From: Chara braunii
Taxonomy: Eukaryota > Streptophyta > Charophyceae > Charales > Characeae
Reading direction: 5' to 3'
DNA: 21,868 nucleotides
NCBI GenBank assembly: GCA_003427395.1
Contig: BFEA01000129.1
Location: 2,596,974 to 2,618,841, forward strand
In this document: positions 9,063 to 16,763 of the stretch, piece after piece
Layout: the number at the start of each line of letters is the position of its first letter
Position numbering within the stretch: position 1 is the stretch's first letter
Made by a program: the position numbers and the translations under genes
The notes under the pieces: generated by a model
What the model was told of the DNA's origin: nothing
The model's database searches: none
The model's input: the letters and a program-made list of their open reading frames with translations, nothing else

Positions 9063-10165
9063 CGCAGTACGGGCCTCCCCACACCAATGTCCAAACATCA
9101 CCAAATTCGACATATGTCAGGAGATTTTTGACATTCCCTCTTTCGACAGAAAACCCCTCTTTGCCACACAGCATGTAGAAGTGAAGAACTCACAAGTCCT
9201 GTGAAGCGCTGGTGCGTTCTCTTTTTCGGGCAAGAATTCGACATCCCATCCGAGGACTGTTGAAAATGTCCAAGTTGCAGGCTGGGAAAAGAGCCCTTCT
9301 CAACAGGAGGTGCCGGAACCCTTTCCCTGACAGCTCCTGAATTTTTTTTGCAATCTCGGATTTCAACATGCTGTGTGGCGAGGAGAAAAGGTCGAAAATG
9401 CAGTTTTCGACATTGGTGTGGCGAGGCCCTAAGAGGCACGCCACTGAGTTTCCACAGCTCTTAGGGGCTCGCCACACAGGTTTGAGTTTCGACAGGTGTC
9501 AGAAAAAAATTGAAAGTCCGTGGTCGACAGTTTACCCCCCCTTCGCCACAGCGGCTGTAGAGGGGCAAGGTTTTTGGTCATGGCCAGGCGGACGATGGTG
9601 ACTGAACAGTCCCAGACAATGCAAATTCGACCCTGACAACGCAAATTCGAACCCAATTTTCGTAAGGTCGGCGGGGCACTGTCGAATTTCCGTCACCTGC
9701 AGGCGGGAGGAAACAGCCGCCGGTTGCTGGAGGGCCGCTGTCGAAAGTACCATTCTGACACCTGTCGAAAGTTTTTTGAGCCTCAACTCTTCGGAAGTCT
9801 GTGTGGCTATGCAAAATTGTTGAAAACCGGGTTTTCGACAGCCTGTGTGGCGAGCCTCTTAGAAAGAAATTGGAGATCTACAGTTTACCCCCACTTGGCC
9901 ACACAGGCTGTCGAGGGGCAAGGTTTTTGGTCATGGGACTCATGGCCAAATGGACTCCGCCTTTCCACAGGGCACGGCCGTCATGGAACAGTCCCTGACA
10001 ATGCAAATTCGAAAGCTATTCTCGAAACGCAGGTGGTGCACTTTCGAGTTTCCGTCTCCTGGCACTCCTGCAGGCGGGGGAGGGAGGAAAGGAATGGGAG
10101 AGGGTGGCCGTCGATAGTACCATTCTGACACCTGTTGACACTTTTTGAGCCGCAATTCTTCGAGA
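9063..10165. repeat. Composite of inverted and direct repeats (possible nested foldback/MITE-like elements)
   Basis: The region is rich in GTCGAAA, GTCGACA and GTGTGGCGAG words arranged as inverted repeats. 9071-9092 is inverted at 9408-9429 and 9160-9180 at 9361-9382. 9416-9435 pairs with 9459-9478 (19 of 20). TTTCGACAGGTGTCAGAA (9487-9504) is perfectly inverted at 9753-9770. GACAGCCTGTGTGGC (about 9837-9851) is inverted at about 9897-9911. A unit at about 9510-9795 is repeated directly at about 9865-10163, diverged and offset by 353-369 bases. No transposase is encoded. Nested non-autonomous elements are the likeliest origin. Confidence 0.7.
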
Positions 10166-10427
10166 GAGGTCTACAAAGGGAAGGGTCTTCCATATCAAAC
10201 AGTGCGAATCTGGCTAATCAATTCGTCATGGGACGGGGCATTTGGTTACCTCTTTTTTGTTTTTTTTTCGGTTTTTTGGGACAGTGGAAAACTCGTGAGT
10301 CCATCATGTACACCACTAATCAAATGACGAGGCATTTGTAGACCCTTTCATTTTCTTTCGCCCCTTGTGACAGTTGGGATCTCGTCTGTTCATCTCTGCC
10401 CGTCACTACAGTAGTCGAATGACGAGG

Positions 10428-10430
<3 letters not shown>

Positions 10431-10488
<58 letters not shown>
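10431..10488. repeat. (TC)29 microsatellite
   Basis: An uninterrupted TC dinucleotide tract runs into a short GCTCTCGCTCTCG tail. Arg-Glu or Leu-Ser frames over it are artefacts of the repeat. Confidence 0.97.
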
Positions 10489-10491
<3 letters not shown>

Positions 10492-11180
10492 CTCGCTCTC
10501 GCCCCCCACCCACCAAAACCTCCCTCCCGCCCGAACGCAGACACAGGATCAAAGGAAAAACGAGAAGAGAACACGTGGTTCCAGTTCACGCCCGGCAGAC
10601 CATTGCTTCAATACTCTGACTACAGAACGGAATGATCCAATCGACACAGTGATATTATGCTCGATACGATTGTCCTATCATTATGATAGCTTCAAGCGCA
10701 AACCTGTCACACAGTGGGCCTGTTCGTCGTTTCTAAAAGGACACAAAAGTCTACAGCAGTTAGAACTCCAAACTAGAACAGGCCATCGTTCCCTGTGATG
10801 CCAAAGCATGGCTTCCACTCCTCCTTATTCTTCTTCTTTTATTTCGAGAAAGCTCACGACTGATTTGAGCGCAGGTATTATACTCGCTAATGAATTTAGT
10901 TACCTTTTCCGCAATCAAGTGGCAACGTCCAAAGAATTTCGTTGCAGGCGGGGAACAGGGATTGCACAAATCAGCCATTTCGGGACACGTTGCATGATTC
11001 CCAGAATCCACGCGAAAACTCCGTACGGTCGAGGCAAAGGCTTCAGCTTATGACTTTCCGAAGGACATCTTCAGGCCTCCGCCGTTGCTGCGCGTATCGT
11101 ATCTTTGTGCTAAAAACAGAAGACAGGTGGAGAGGACGGTGCACGATAGAGACGGACGCACACCCATGCACGCACACTTC
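10489..11180. other. Non-coding stretch downstream of the kinase gene
   Basis: I see no recognisable gene. The stretch lies 3' of the minus-strand kinase gene and may include its 3' flank. No clear polyadenylation signal could be chosen by eye. Confidence 0.5.
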
Positions 11181-11181
11181 T

Positions 11182-11215
<34 letters not shown>

Positions 11216-11270
11216 NNNNNNNNNNNNNNNNNNNNNNNNNNNNNNNNNNNNNNNNNNNNNNNNNNNNNNN

Positions 11271-11307
<37 letters not shown>
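11181..11307. repeat. T23-(GT)n-[gap]-(GA)n tract with 55-base assembly gap
   Basis: Twenty-three T, then GT repeats (11204-11215), then 55 N (11216-11270), then about 18 GA repeats (11271-11307). The gap falls inside the repeat, so it probably marks an unresolved microsatellite rather than missing genes. The same GT-then-GA order recurs twice at 17257-17537. Confidence 0.95.
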
Positions 11308-11309
<2 letters not shown>

Positions 11310-11316
11310 GCAGTCT

Positions 11317-12190
11317 TCAATAGCTGGTTTGATTAGGAAACATACTCGGAGCCGCTCTAAACTTGCTGTCATCGTCCCCTGAGACGTCGTGTGGCCGTTC
11401 TGCACCATCATCCACATCGTTTTCTAGGTCCCCCATCATCACCGTCAGGCCATCCCAGCCCACTTCCAGGAACATATTGTGAATGCGCTGAATGATTTCT
11501 CTCATGGCGGGTCTGGACCCATACTCGTCTTGGACACATTCCCAAGCCGGTTGAAATACGCTCATCACCATCTTCTTCATCGACTCTCCAGCCACCTGAT
11601 CCCACAAGCGCCGATCAAGTATCGGGTACGGCATCTCCATGCTCCCGCTCGGGACGACTCCCCCTTGAAGGAAAGGCTTCACCCACTCGACGAGCGTCTG
11701 CCATCCCAACCCGGAAGGAGCCGGCGCGACCACCTTCCTGCCCGTCAAGAGCTCCAGAACGAGTACCCCGTAAGAGTACACATCGTTCTTTTCGGACAGC
11801 TCTCCTCTCAGCATGTACTCGGGCGACATATACCCGAAAGTGCCGCCGATGTGAGAGGTCAGCACGACGTGGTCATGTCCTGTGTCTAATACCCTCTCGC
11901 CGATGGCCGCTAATCCGAAATCCGCAACGACGATGTGAAGCTTCTCGCCAGATCCCTCGCCGAGCATAATGTTGCTGCTCTTGATGTCCCGATGGATAAT
12001 CGGGGGCCTGGCGGCGACGTGAAGGTAGCAGAGCCCCTTGGCAACCTGGAAGGCGATGCTCATGCGCTCCTGAAGCGTCAGCGGACGGGATGGATTCTCG
12101 ACAATTTGGTCTCTCTCCGGCGCTTTTGCATCGCCCCCACTGACGGCCTTGGAGCACAACCGCCCGTGCAGGCTGCCTCCTCGGAAGAAG
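11317..12190 (-). CDS. Kinase C-lobe fragment of the receptor kinase
   Basis: This part encodes the catalytic half of an RD Ser/Thr kinase. The HRD motif sits in P-I-I-H-R-D-I-K with the catalytic Asp codon at 11986-11988. DFG is in V-A-D-F-G-L-A with Asp at 11920-11922. The activation segment has G-T-F-G-Y-M-S-P-E-Y, and subdomain IX shows D-V-Y-S-Y-G-V-L-V-L-E-L-L-T-G-R. These are signatures of the plant RLK/Pelle family. About 45 residues of acidic tail follow the conserved Arg helix (SRPAMREIIQRI). It reads one frame away from the N-lobe: the shift lies at 12188-12194, where two bases stand between the Tyr codon of L-V-Y and the next codon instead of three. The true protein would continue from L-V-Y into F-F-R-G-G-S-L-H-G-R-L. 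Confidence 0.88.
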
Positions 12191-13264
12191 GGTACACCAA
12201 GATGCAGTGATCGCCCGCAACGCAGTACTCGACTAGTTGTACAAGGTTAGCATGATTGAGGCCGCTGACGGTGTTCACCTCGGCCACAAACTGGCTCCGT
12301 TTGATGTCCGTCAGCTCGCCCGTCATCAGCTTTATCGCGACCTTCTTGCCGTCGAGCGAGCCTCTGTAAACCTTCCCAAACGCTCCTCTCTCCCCGATTC
12401 TTCGACCCTCGCTGAATTTGTCCGTACATTCCGACAGGATTGTGAAAGGCAACTGCTTGACCCGGGACGGCATAATTCCCCACGTGTCCAACGCTCCACC
12501 TCTCTCCATAGATGAAGGCCGTCGTTCATCGAGTAGGACGGCACGCTCCAGACCTGCTCGTCGTCGGCGCCAAAGGCGAATCAAGCTGCCAATGATTGCC
12601 ACGGCTACCACGCCCACCGCAATTGCTAACAGAGCCGCGATGAGAGCCCCTCCAAGAGGGCCACCTCCAGAAGATGCAGGGGCGTTGTTCGGTTCTGCTA
12701 CTGTAATTGGCTGTGCTACTTTGCTTGGTTGTGATACTGTGATTGGCTTTGCTGCTGTGCTTGGTTCTACTGCTGTGCTTGGTTCTACTACTGTGCTTGG
12801 CTCTGCTGCTGTGCTTCGTTCTGCCCCGGTGATTGGCTCTGCTACTGTGCTTGATTGTGATACTGTGATTGGCTCTGCTGCTGTGCTTGGTTCTACTACT
12901 GTGCTTGGTTCTGCTTCTAGTGCACAGTCTCTTGGAGACCTGTTCAACTGCACTTCGAAAAGCTTCCCGTCCTGAGAGCCCACGTATAGGCACGAGTCGA
13001 CCCCCTCATTTTCCATCAATGCCAGTCCCGTCAGGGTACCCCCGTAATAGGACATCGCCACATTGGGGGCACGAGAGAGAGAACCACAGGGTCTGCGGAC
13101 GTACGCGCTATAAACCAGGGGGCCCTTCGTCAAGAAGAGAGTACACCCATCCCGCGTGCCCACAACATCATTCCTGTATGCGAGTTCCCTTTCACCGCGG
13201 GAAAATATATAATCTAGCCTCGTGGGTTCATTATTACTATTATTATCGAACGGGTGAATCCCCC
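12188..13264 (-). CDS. Ectodomain C-part, stalk, membrane helix and kinase N-lobe fragment
   Basis: After the LTR the frame resumes with a propeller-like segment (Y-Y-G-G-T-L-T-G-L-A-L, then C-L-Y-V-G-S-Q-D-G-K-L-F-E-V). Next come 12 hexapeptides of the type E-P-S-T-A-A, a single hydrophobic helix rich in Ala/Val/Ile (GGALIAALLAIAVGVVAVAI), a stop-transfer R-R-R-R and a juxtamembrane stretch. The kinase N-lobe then shows F-G-K-V-Y-R-G, the VAIK lysine (codon 12330-12332) and F-V-A-E-V with the helix-C Glu. The glycine loop reads G-E-R-G-A-F-G, one residue longer than the usual G-x-G-x-F-G spacing. The frame leaves the kinase at the one-base deletion near 12190. No start codon belongs to this fragment: it is a continuation of the upstream exon, in frame once the LTR and one CCCCC copy are removed. 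Confidence 0.85.
12690..12916 (-). repeat. 18-bp coding minisatellite (hexapeptide stalk)
   Basis: Twelve units of 18 bases encode E/K/Q-P-S/I-T-x-x hexapeptides (EPSTVV, EPSTAA, EPITVS and so on). Units 1, 2, 3 recur as units 7, 9, 10 in nearly the same order, so the array grew by duplication of blocks of several units. Pro/Thr/Ser content suggests an extended, possibly O-glycosylated stalk between ectodomain and membrane. Confidence 0.9.
13260..13264. repeat. Target site duplication CCCCC, left copy
   Basis: Five C flank the solo LTR here and again at 14394-14398. The left context is GAAT and the right context is ACAG. One copy plus both flanks restores the kinase ectodomain frame. Confidence 0.92.
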
Positions 13265-13470
13265 TGTTACATACTCCAATGAGTATGGGCAGAACCAAGA
13301 ATCAACCAATATAGGATGAGTTTTTATGCAGTGGAAGTCTTATAACGAACTGACTCACATAGACTGACTCACATAGACTGACCTACATGGCATCGCTCCA
13401 CACACATACAATCATGAGATGGTGGGGTCTGGGTCATGCATAGAAGATACCCAGATCCCGTACACACATG

Positions 13471-13541
13471 CACAGATGAAAGGTGGGAGGAGAGACGAAG
13501 GAGGTNCACAGATGAAAGGTGGGAGGAGAGACGAAGGAGGT
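13471..13541. repeat. Perfect 35-bp direct duplication around a single N
   Basis: The 35 bases from 13471 to 13505 are repeated without change at 13507-13541, separated only by an N at 13506. This looks like two contig ends that overlap but were joined end to end. Confidence 0.95.
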
Positions 13542-13810
13542 AGGAGGTAGATCACACCGATAGGTCACAAGATAGGGTCCGGTAGGTCTCCGAAGTAGTA
13601 GTCCAAAATGTCATACAACAAGATCAAAATGTCGAAGACCCAAGGTCGCCAATGTCGGAGATAACCGAGTCCAGATGTAACCGGTGTCCAACTGTGATGC
13701 AGCCGAGTATCCACCTCAACAATCTCCAAGTCTCCAATCAGGTAAGTACCATAGTCTCATATCACCGAAGTCCAACTCTGATCTCTGTCCAACTGGATAG
13801 TCTCCAATCC

Positions 13811-13880
13811 GAAGAAGACGAAGAAGAAGAAGAAGAAGAGGAAGAAGAAGGAGGAGAAGAGGAGAGAGAGAGAGAGGGGA
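13811..13880. repeat. (GAA)n/(GA)n purine tract within the solo LTR
   Basis: Purine-rich trinucleotide and dinucleotide repeats on the plus strand, so CT/CTT-rich in the LTR sense direction. Many LTR promoters contain such a tract; a role is not shown. Poly-Glu frames over it are not genes. Confidence 0.9.
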
Positions 13881-14093
13881 CTGGCGAGGGAGAGGAGGAG
13901 AGATCCTCCAAGCTCCCGGTACCTCAGGCGGCAATGGCCGCNGTGCTGGCTAGTCGCCCCGCTGCTGCTCCGCTCGCTGCTGCGCTAAGCTGCGCTATGC
14001 TGCGCTCCTGCTTCAGCCCCTGCGCTAAGTTTAGCGCATCAAACAGCGCTCTGGCGCTGACCATAACGCACCGGTAGAGTGCCGGTGGTTCGA

Positions 14094-14263
14094 TGCCTCA
14101 GAATGAGGCAGGTACCGGTACTTATACCGGTAGGCCATGGTCTGGCCTCAATGCTGCGAGGCCAAGCCAGACCCTGGACCGTCCAGATGGACGGTTCAGC
14201 CTCCATCGGCGGGTGGCAGCCTCAAGAGCGCCGCCAGGCCCAAACAAAGTGTCGTTTGGGCCT
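14094..14263 (-). other. Serial hairpins in the U3-like part of the solo LTR
   Basis: Perfect stems follow one another: TGCCTCA/TGAGGCA (14094-14110), two TACCGGTA palindromes (14113-14120, 14125-14132), GGCCTC/GAGGCC (14144-14163), ACCGTCC/GGACGGT (14178-14195) and AGGCCCAAAC/GTTTGGGCCT (14236-14263). The same type of architecture occurs in the LTR at 6863-8075. Confidence 0.8.
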
Positions 14264-14393
14264 ACCCGCTGGGCTGAGTGCAGAATCAGGCCTTTAGGGC
14301 CTGTGACCCTCAAGGTCGGACCTTTCGGCCCAAGTGTGTCCCTCCGGCCCTAAGTCGGGTCCGGTAGGACCTGTGTGACTCGAAGATGTAACA

Positions 14394-14398
14394 CCCCC
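14394..14398. repeat. Target site duplication CCCCC, right copy
   Basis: Second copy of the 5-bp duplication that flanks the solo LTR. Five bases is the usual size for Ty3/gypsy integration. Confidence 0.92.
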
Positions 14399-15316
14399 AC
14401 AGCCGCTCCGTATCCGTCTCCCCGTAATAAAGGCAATTGTTCACAAAGCTTTGTGATTGGAATATGACTCTACCAGGTCCGGAGGTTAAGGAATAGGTTC
14501 CTTCCGGTGATGACGTCGTAAGTCCCGAGCGATCGACACGAGTCCAATAGATTACATAATGCAAAGAAAAAACTGCATAAAACAGGCGTTCTCCGGAAGG
14601 ATCCAATGCGATTCTTCCAATCCAGGACCCGATGTAATGTCGCATAGGCTACGATTGTTAGAAACGGGGGAGGGAGGGTAGGCGACGCTCAAGATGAGAT
14701 GGGAACCATCTTTCGAAAGGGCCATCCCCATCACGTAAGCCGTCGAATTCGGCCGCTCTGCAATTCTCGACCCGTTTCGCTGGTCGTAAGACCACAAGTA
14801 GGTTAATAATGTTGATTCGTCATCTGGCGAGTCAGATCCCAGGGGCGCACCCCTCGACAAGTTGACTTTTCTGATCGACGTTACGTCGCCGTTTGAGCAG
14901 TTCTGGCGGAGGACGTAGTACAGCTCTTTCTCAGGCGAAACCACCAGGTTGGCAATTACAGACAGACAATCCTTTGTTGGGGGCGGATGTGAAACAACGA
15001 CCCGTATCGAGTTGTTGATCAAGGGTCCGTCTCCGAACCGTACCACTGGACGAGATGGTGGGGCTGCAGATGTGGGCGTCTTCAGAAGGCGACGGACCAC
15101 ATGTGCATCGGAATGGGAAAACACAGCCAAGGATGAGAATCTGTGAGACAGTCTGATGTCACAGAGTTGCCTGCAGTAGCCGCAGAGCATCGCGAATAAG
15201 GCCAGGAAAAAGGAGAAGATGAACGCGCGCACCAAGAGGAAGCGCACGTGACGACTTCTGATGCCACAGAACGCCGCACGGACATTCCTTCTCTCGCGAA
15301 AACGCATCCTCTTCAT
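14394..15316 (-). CDS. N-terminal ectodomain fragment of the receptor kinase
   Basis: From ATG 15316: Lys/Arg-rich start, hydrophobic FLLVRAFIFSFFLALFAMLC as signal peptide or anchor, then blades with the repeated pattern seen in propeller folds (V-V-S-P-E-K-E-L-Y-Y-V; M-A-L-S-K-D-G-S-H-L-I-L-S-V; I-A-L-D-P-S-G-E-R-L-F-Y-A-V). Several N-x-S/T sites fit an extracellular location. The first part reads to about 14646, the rest (from R-H-Y-I-G-S-W) in the neighbouring frame; the first frame would otherwise stop near 14552. The final residues E-T-D-T-E-R-L-W-G meet the LTR and continue as I-H-P-F-D at 13259. NHL, YWTD or SMP-30-like propellers are all possible; the family is not settled. Confidence 0.7.
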
Positions 15317-15659
15317 CGAGCCTCTAGGCGTCTTCACACTACCTGGAAGGGAGGGGGGGAAAAAAAAGAACTATACTAAAATGAGAAGAAACCGGGAAAG
15401 ACACCCTATGCACGGGAATCCTTGGTCTAGCTCGCTTTACCTATTAGCTGGCGGGCATCAGACAAGTCACCAGATCAAATGACCTCACCATGCACACTCC
15501 TGAGCCGCCCCGCTTTCAGTGTTTTGCACATGCAGCTGGCAATGAACGGGCCGAGGGGCTGTTTTGCCCTGAGCCGTCCATAGCCACATCGGCCCATCAG
15601 GCCTTGATTGGCACGACCAACGAGAGGAAGTTGGAAGGGAACTATCCACCCGAGCTCTT
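15317..15659 (-). promoter_or_regulatory. Upstream region of the kinase gene, with a possible 3' splice site at 15343
   Basis: Read on the minus strand, a run of T then C then CTCCCTTCCAG ends at 15343, a strong polypyrimidine-AG pattern. This allows a short 5' exon further upstream. No TATA box was identified. No other gene is seen here. Confidence 0.4.
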
Positions 15660-15890
15660 TAATGAGGATTCGACGTTCTTGCCAGGTGCTAACAAATGAG
15701 GAATCAACGTTCTTCCCCACCCAGCCGCCCGTCTCCGTCCTGTCCCGCTGCTGTGTTAGTGACTTAAAGACGGCGTAGTAAACTATCGTCGCCGGCTTAT
15801 TAGTGAGCAATGAACGTCCTTCCCCACCCAGCCGACACGGGCTGATTAATGAGTAATCAACGTTCTTCCCCACCCAGCTGACACGTGCTT
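15660..15890. repeat. Four dispersed copies of a ~30-bp motif upstream of the kinase gene
   Basis: A motif close to AATGAGNAATCAACGTTCTT followed by CCCCACCCAGC occurs at about 15694-15726, 15802-15832 and 15847-15879, with a weaker copy at 15661-15685. Spacing is irregular (about 33, 108 and 46 bases), so this is not a CRISPR-like or simple tandem array. Confidence 0.8.
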
Positions 15891-16083
15891 AGCTGTGCGC
15901 CAACGACCTATCCTCGCGGCAGCAACGACCTATCTCTTGGTGGCAGGCACCGTGCATTATTTCTACCCGGTGCCTTCCTCCTTTTGGCTTGCGCTGCCGG
16001 TTATTTTGCTCCGCCCGCCGAGGCCCCAAAGTTGGGATGGATGCAAGACCCATTTAGTACGGCAAATAGTACGTGATCCGACG

Positions 16084-16173
16084 TTTGTACCATTTAGTAA
16101 TGCGTGTCACCCTTGCGCAGCGGCCATGCTAATCGTCTGTGTATCGTTCCAATTTTAAAGGATGTCCCGAAGC
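16084..16173 (-). ncRNA. U6 snRNA-like sequence (probable pseudogene)
   Basis: On the minus strand the sequence runs from a CTTCGGGACATCC start through AAAATTGGAACGATACA, GATTAGCATGGCC and CTGCGCAAGGGTGACACGC, the backbone of spliceosomal U6. By my hand comparison with the remembered plant consensus, about 59 of 65 core positions agree. The AGC triad is kept, but the invariant ACAGAGA box reads ACACAGA, and the 3' part is shortened (AAATGGTACAAA) with no T-run terminator. Upstream (above 16173) there is no TATA box at about -30; CAACCACATCAA at about -75 only faintly recalls the plant upstream element. A dead or retroposed copy is most likely. Confidence 0.85.
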
Positions 16174-16175
16174 TA

Positions 16176-16245
16176 TGTTGGCCGTCCTGTCAGATTTGAC
16201 AGGTAATTTTTGTTGGCCGTCCCGTCCAGATTTGACAGGTAATTG
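16176..16245. repeat. Tandem duplication of a 35-bp unit next to the U6-like copy
   Basis: TGTTGGCCGTCCTGTCAGAT (16176 on) through TTGACAGGTAATT recurs directly at 16211-16245 with one substitution and one inserted base. It abuts the 5' end of the U6-like sequence. Confidence 0.88.
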
Positions 16246-16284
16246 ATGTGGTTGGGCGTACGGGGAACCCCGTAGTAGCCGGAC

Positions 16285-16576
16285 TTCGCTCCACTACTGT
16301 CCACTACAAAAACGGACAGTGGTACTTCGCTCCACTACTGTCCACTGTACATGTGCGAAATGGCTTGGACAGTTTTTAGAAACCCCGTCGGAAATCTAGG
16401 GTCTCGCTCCACTACTGTCCACTGTACAATTTTTCAGACATTTATTGGACAGTTGTCAGAGCGAAAAATTGTACCGTGGACAGTGGAAAATGGGACATCC
16501 CTCCACTTACTGTCCAATGTACAATTGAGCAGATCTTCGCGAAAATTCGCACGTACAGTGGACAGTAGTGGAGCGA
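16285..16576. repeat. Inverted-repeat cluster built on ACTGTCC/GGACAGT
   Basis: A 24-base word (TCGCTCCACTACTGTCCACT plus GTAC) occurs at 16327-16350 and 16404-16427 and is perfectly inverted at 16553-16576. A shorter copy lies at 16286-16307, and diverged copies at about 16465-16485 (inverted) and 16499-16522 (direct). ACTGTCC or its complement appears about nine times in 290 bases. The outer arms could delimit a MITE-like foldback of about 250 bp, but no target duplication was found. Confidence 0.8.
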
Positions 16577-16721
16577 TGACGCCGCTGTCCAAGCTCCAAG
16601 CGTAGTGGGACATGCTGGTCCCAATTTGTTTTGGCGGGAATACTGAAATTGATCTGGCCTCTGCCAAATCGGAATGGCCGTTCGATTTCAGTCATCGCAG
16701 GACTTCCTTTCTGTTGTGTGT

Positions 16722-16763
16722 GGGGCGGGGGGAGGGGGAGCCGGGGGGGAGGGGGAGGGGGGG
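16722..16763 (+). other. G-run cluster with quadruplex potential
   Basis: Six runs of four to seven G lie within about 42 bases, separated by one to four bases. This exceeds the usual four-run requirement for an intramolecular G-quadruplex. The 16577-17256 interval around it otherwise shows no recognisable gene. Confidence 0.8.

Larger units (their letters stand above)
13265..14393 (-). mobile_element. Solo LTR (1129 bp) of a Ty3/gypsy-type element inserted in a kinase exon
   Basis: It starts TGTTACAT and ends ATGTAACA, a perfect 8-bp terminal inverted repeat, and is flanked by CCCCC on both sides. No internal retroelement genes are present, so it is the product of LTR-LTR recombination. Orientation is set to minus because in that direction it resembles the 3' LTR at 6863-8075: hairpin-rich GGCC-type first third, GGTACTTACCTG at about +644 (about +603 in the other), then CT-rich tract. 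The two LTRs are clearly diverged, so they are related families rather than copies of one element. It contains single Ns at 13506 and 13942 and a duplicated 35-mer that may be an assembly fault, so true length may be shorter. Confidence 0.9.
11317..15316 (-). pseudogene. Receptor-like protein kinase with propeller-like ectodomain, disrupted by a solo LTR and two frameshifts
   Basis: This is a plant-type membrane receptor kinase: an ectodomain would sense a ligand and the cytoplasmic Ser/Thr kinase would signal. Reading 5' to 3' on the minus strand: an Arg-rich N-terminus and hydrophobic signal/anchor segment (about 15316-15170), a beta-propeller-like ectodomain (15100-14399, resuming at 13264), a hexapeptide-repeat stalk (12916-12690), one membrane helix followed by RRRR, then a complete kinase ending at TGA 11317. 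Lesions are a one-base loss near 14645, a 1129-bp solo LTR at 13265-14393 and a one-base loss near 12190. The chosen start is the ATG at 15316, just before the hydrophobic segment. A good 3' splice-site pattern ending at 15343 means an upstream exon is possible. Kinase residues are all kept, so inactivation may be recent; the indels could also be sequencing errors. The native ligand is unknown. Confidence 0.8.

Noticed and set aside
12526-12993. Open frame rich in Ser/Arg/Thr/Lys on the minus strand and its plus-strand partner over the same bases
   Set aside because: Both are shadows of the 18-bp minisatellite in the receptor kinase; only the frame encoding E-P-S-T units joins ectodomain to membrane helix and kinase.
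13652-14077. Poly-Glu open frame
   Set aside because: It runs over the purine tract of the solo LTR and has no conserved domain.
14080-14100. GGTTCGATGCC as a tRNA-type B box
   Set aside because: There is no matching A box or cloverleaf; the word belongs to a hairpin in the LTR.
15660-15890. CRISPR-like array
   Set aside because: The copies are diverged, spacers are of unequal length, and the context is eukaryotic.
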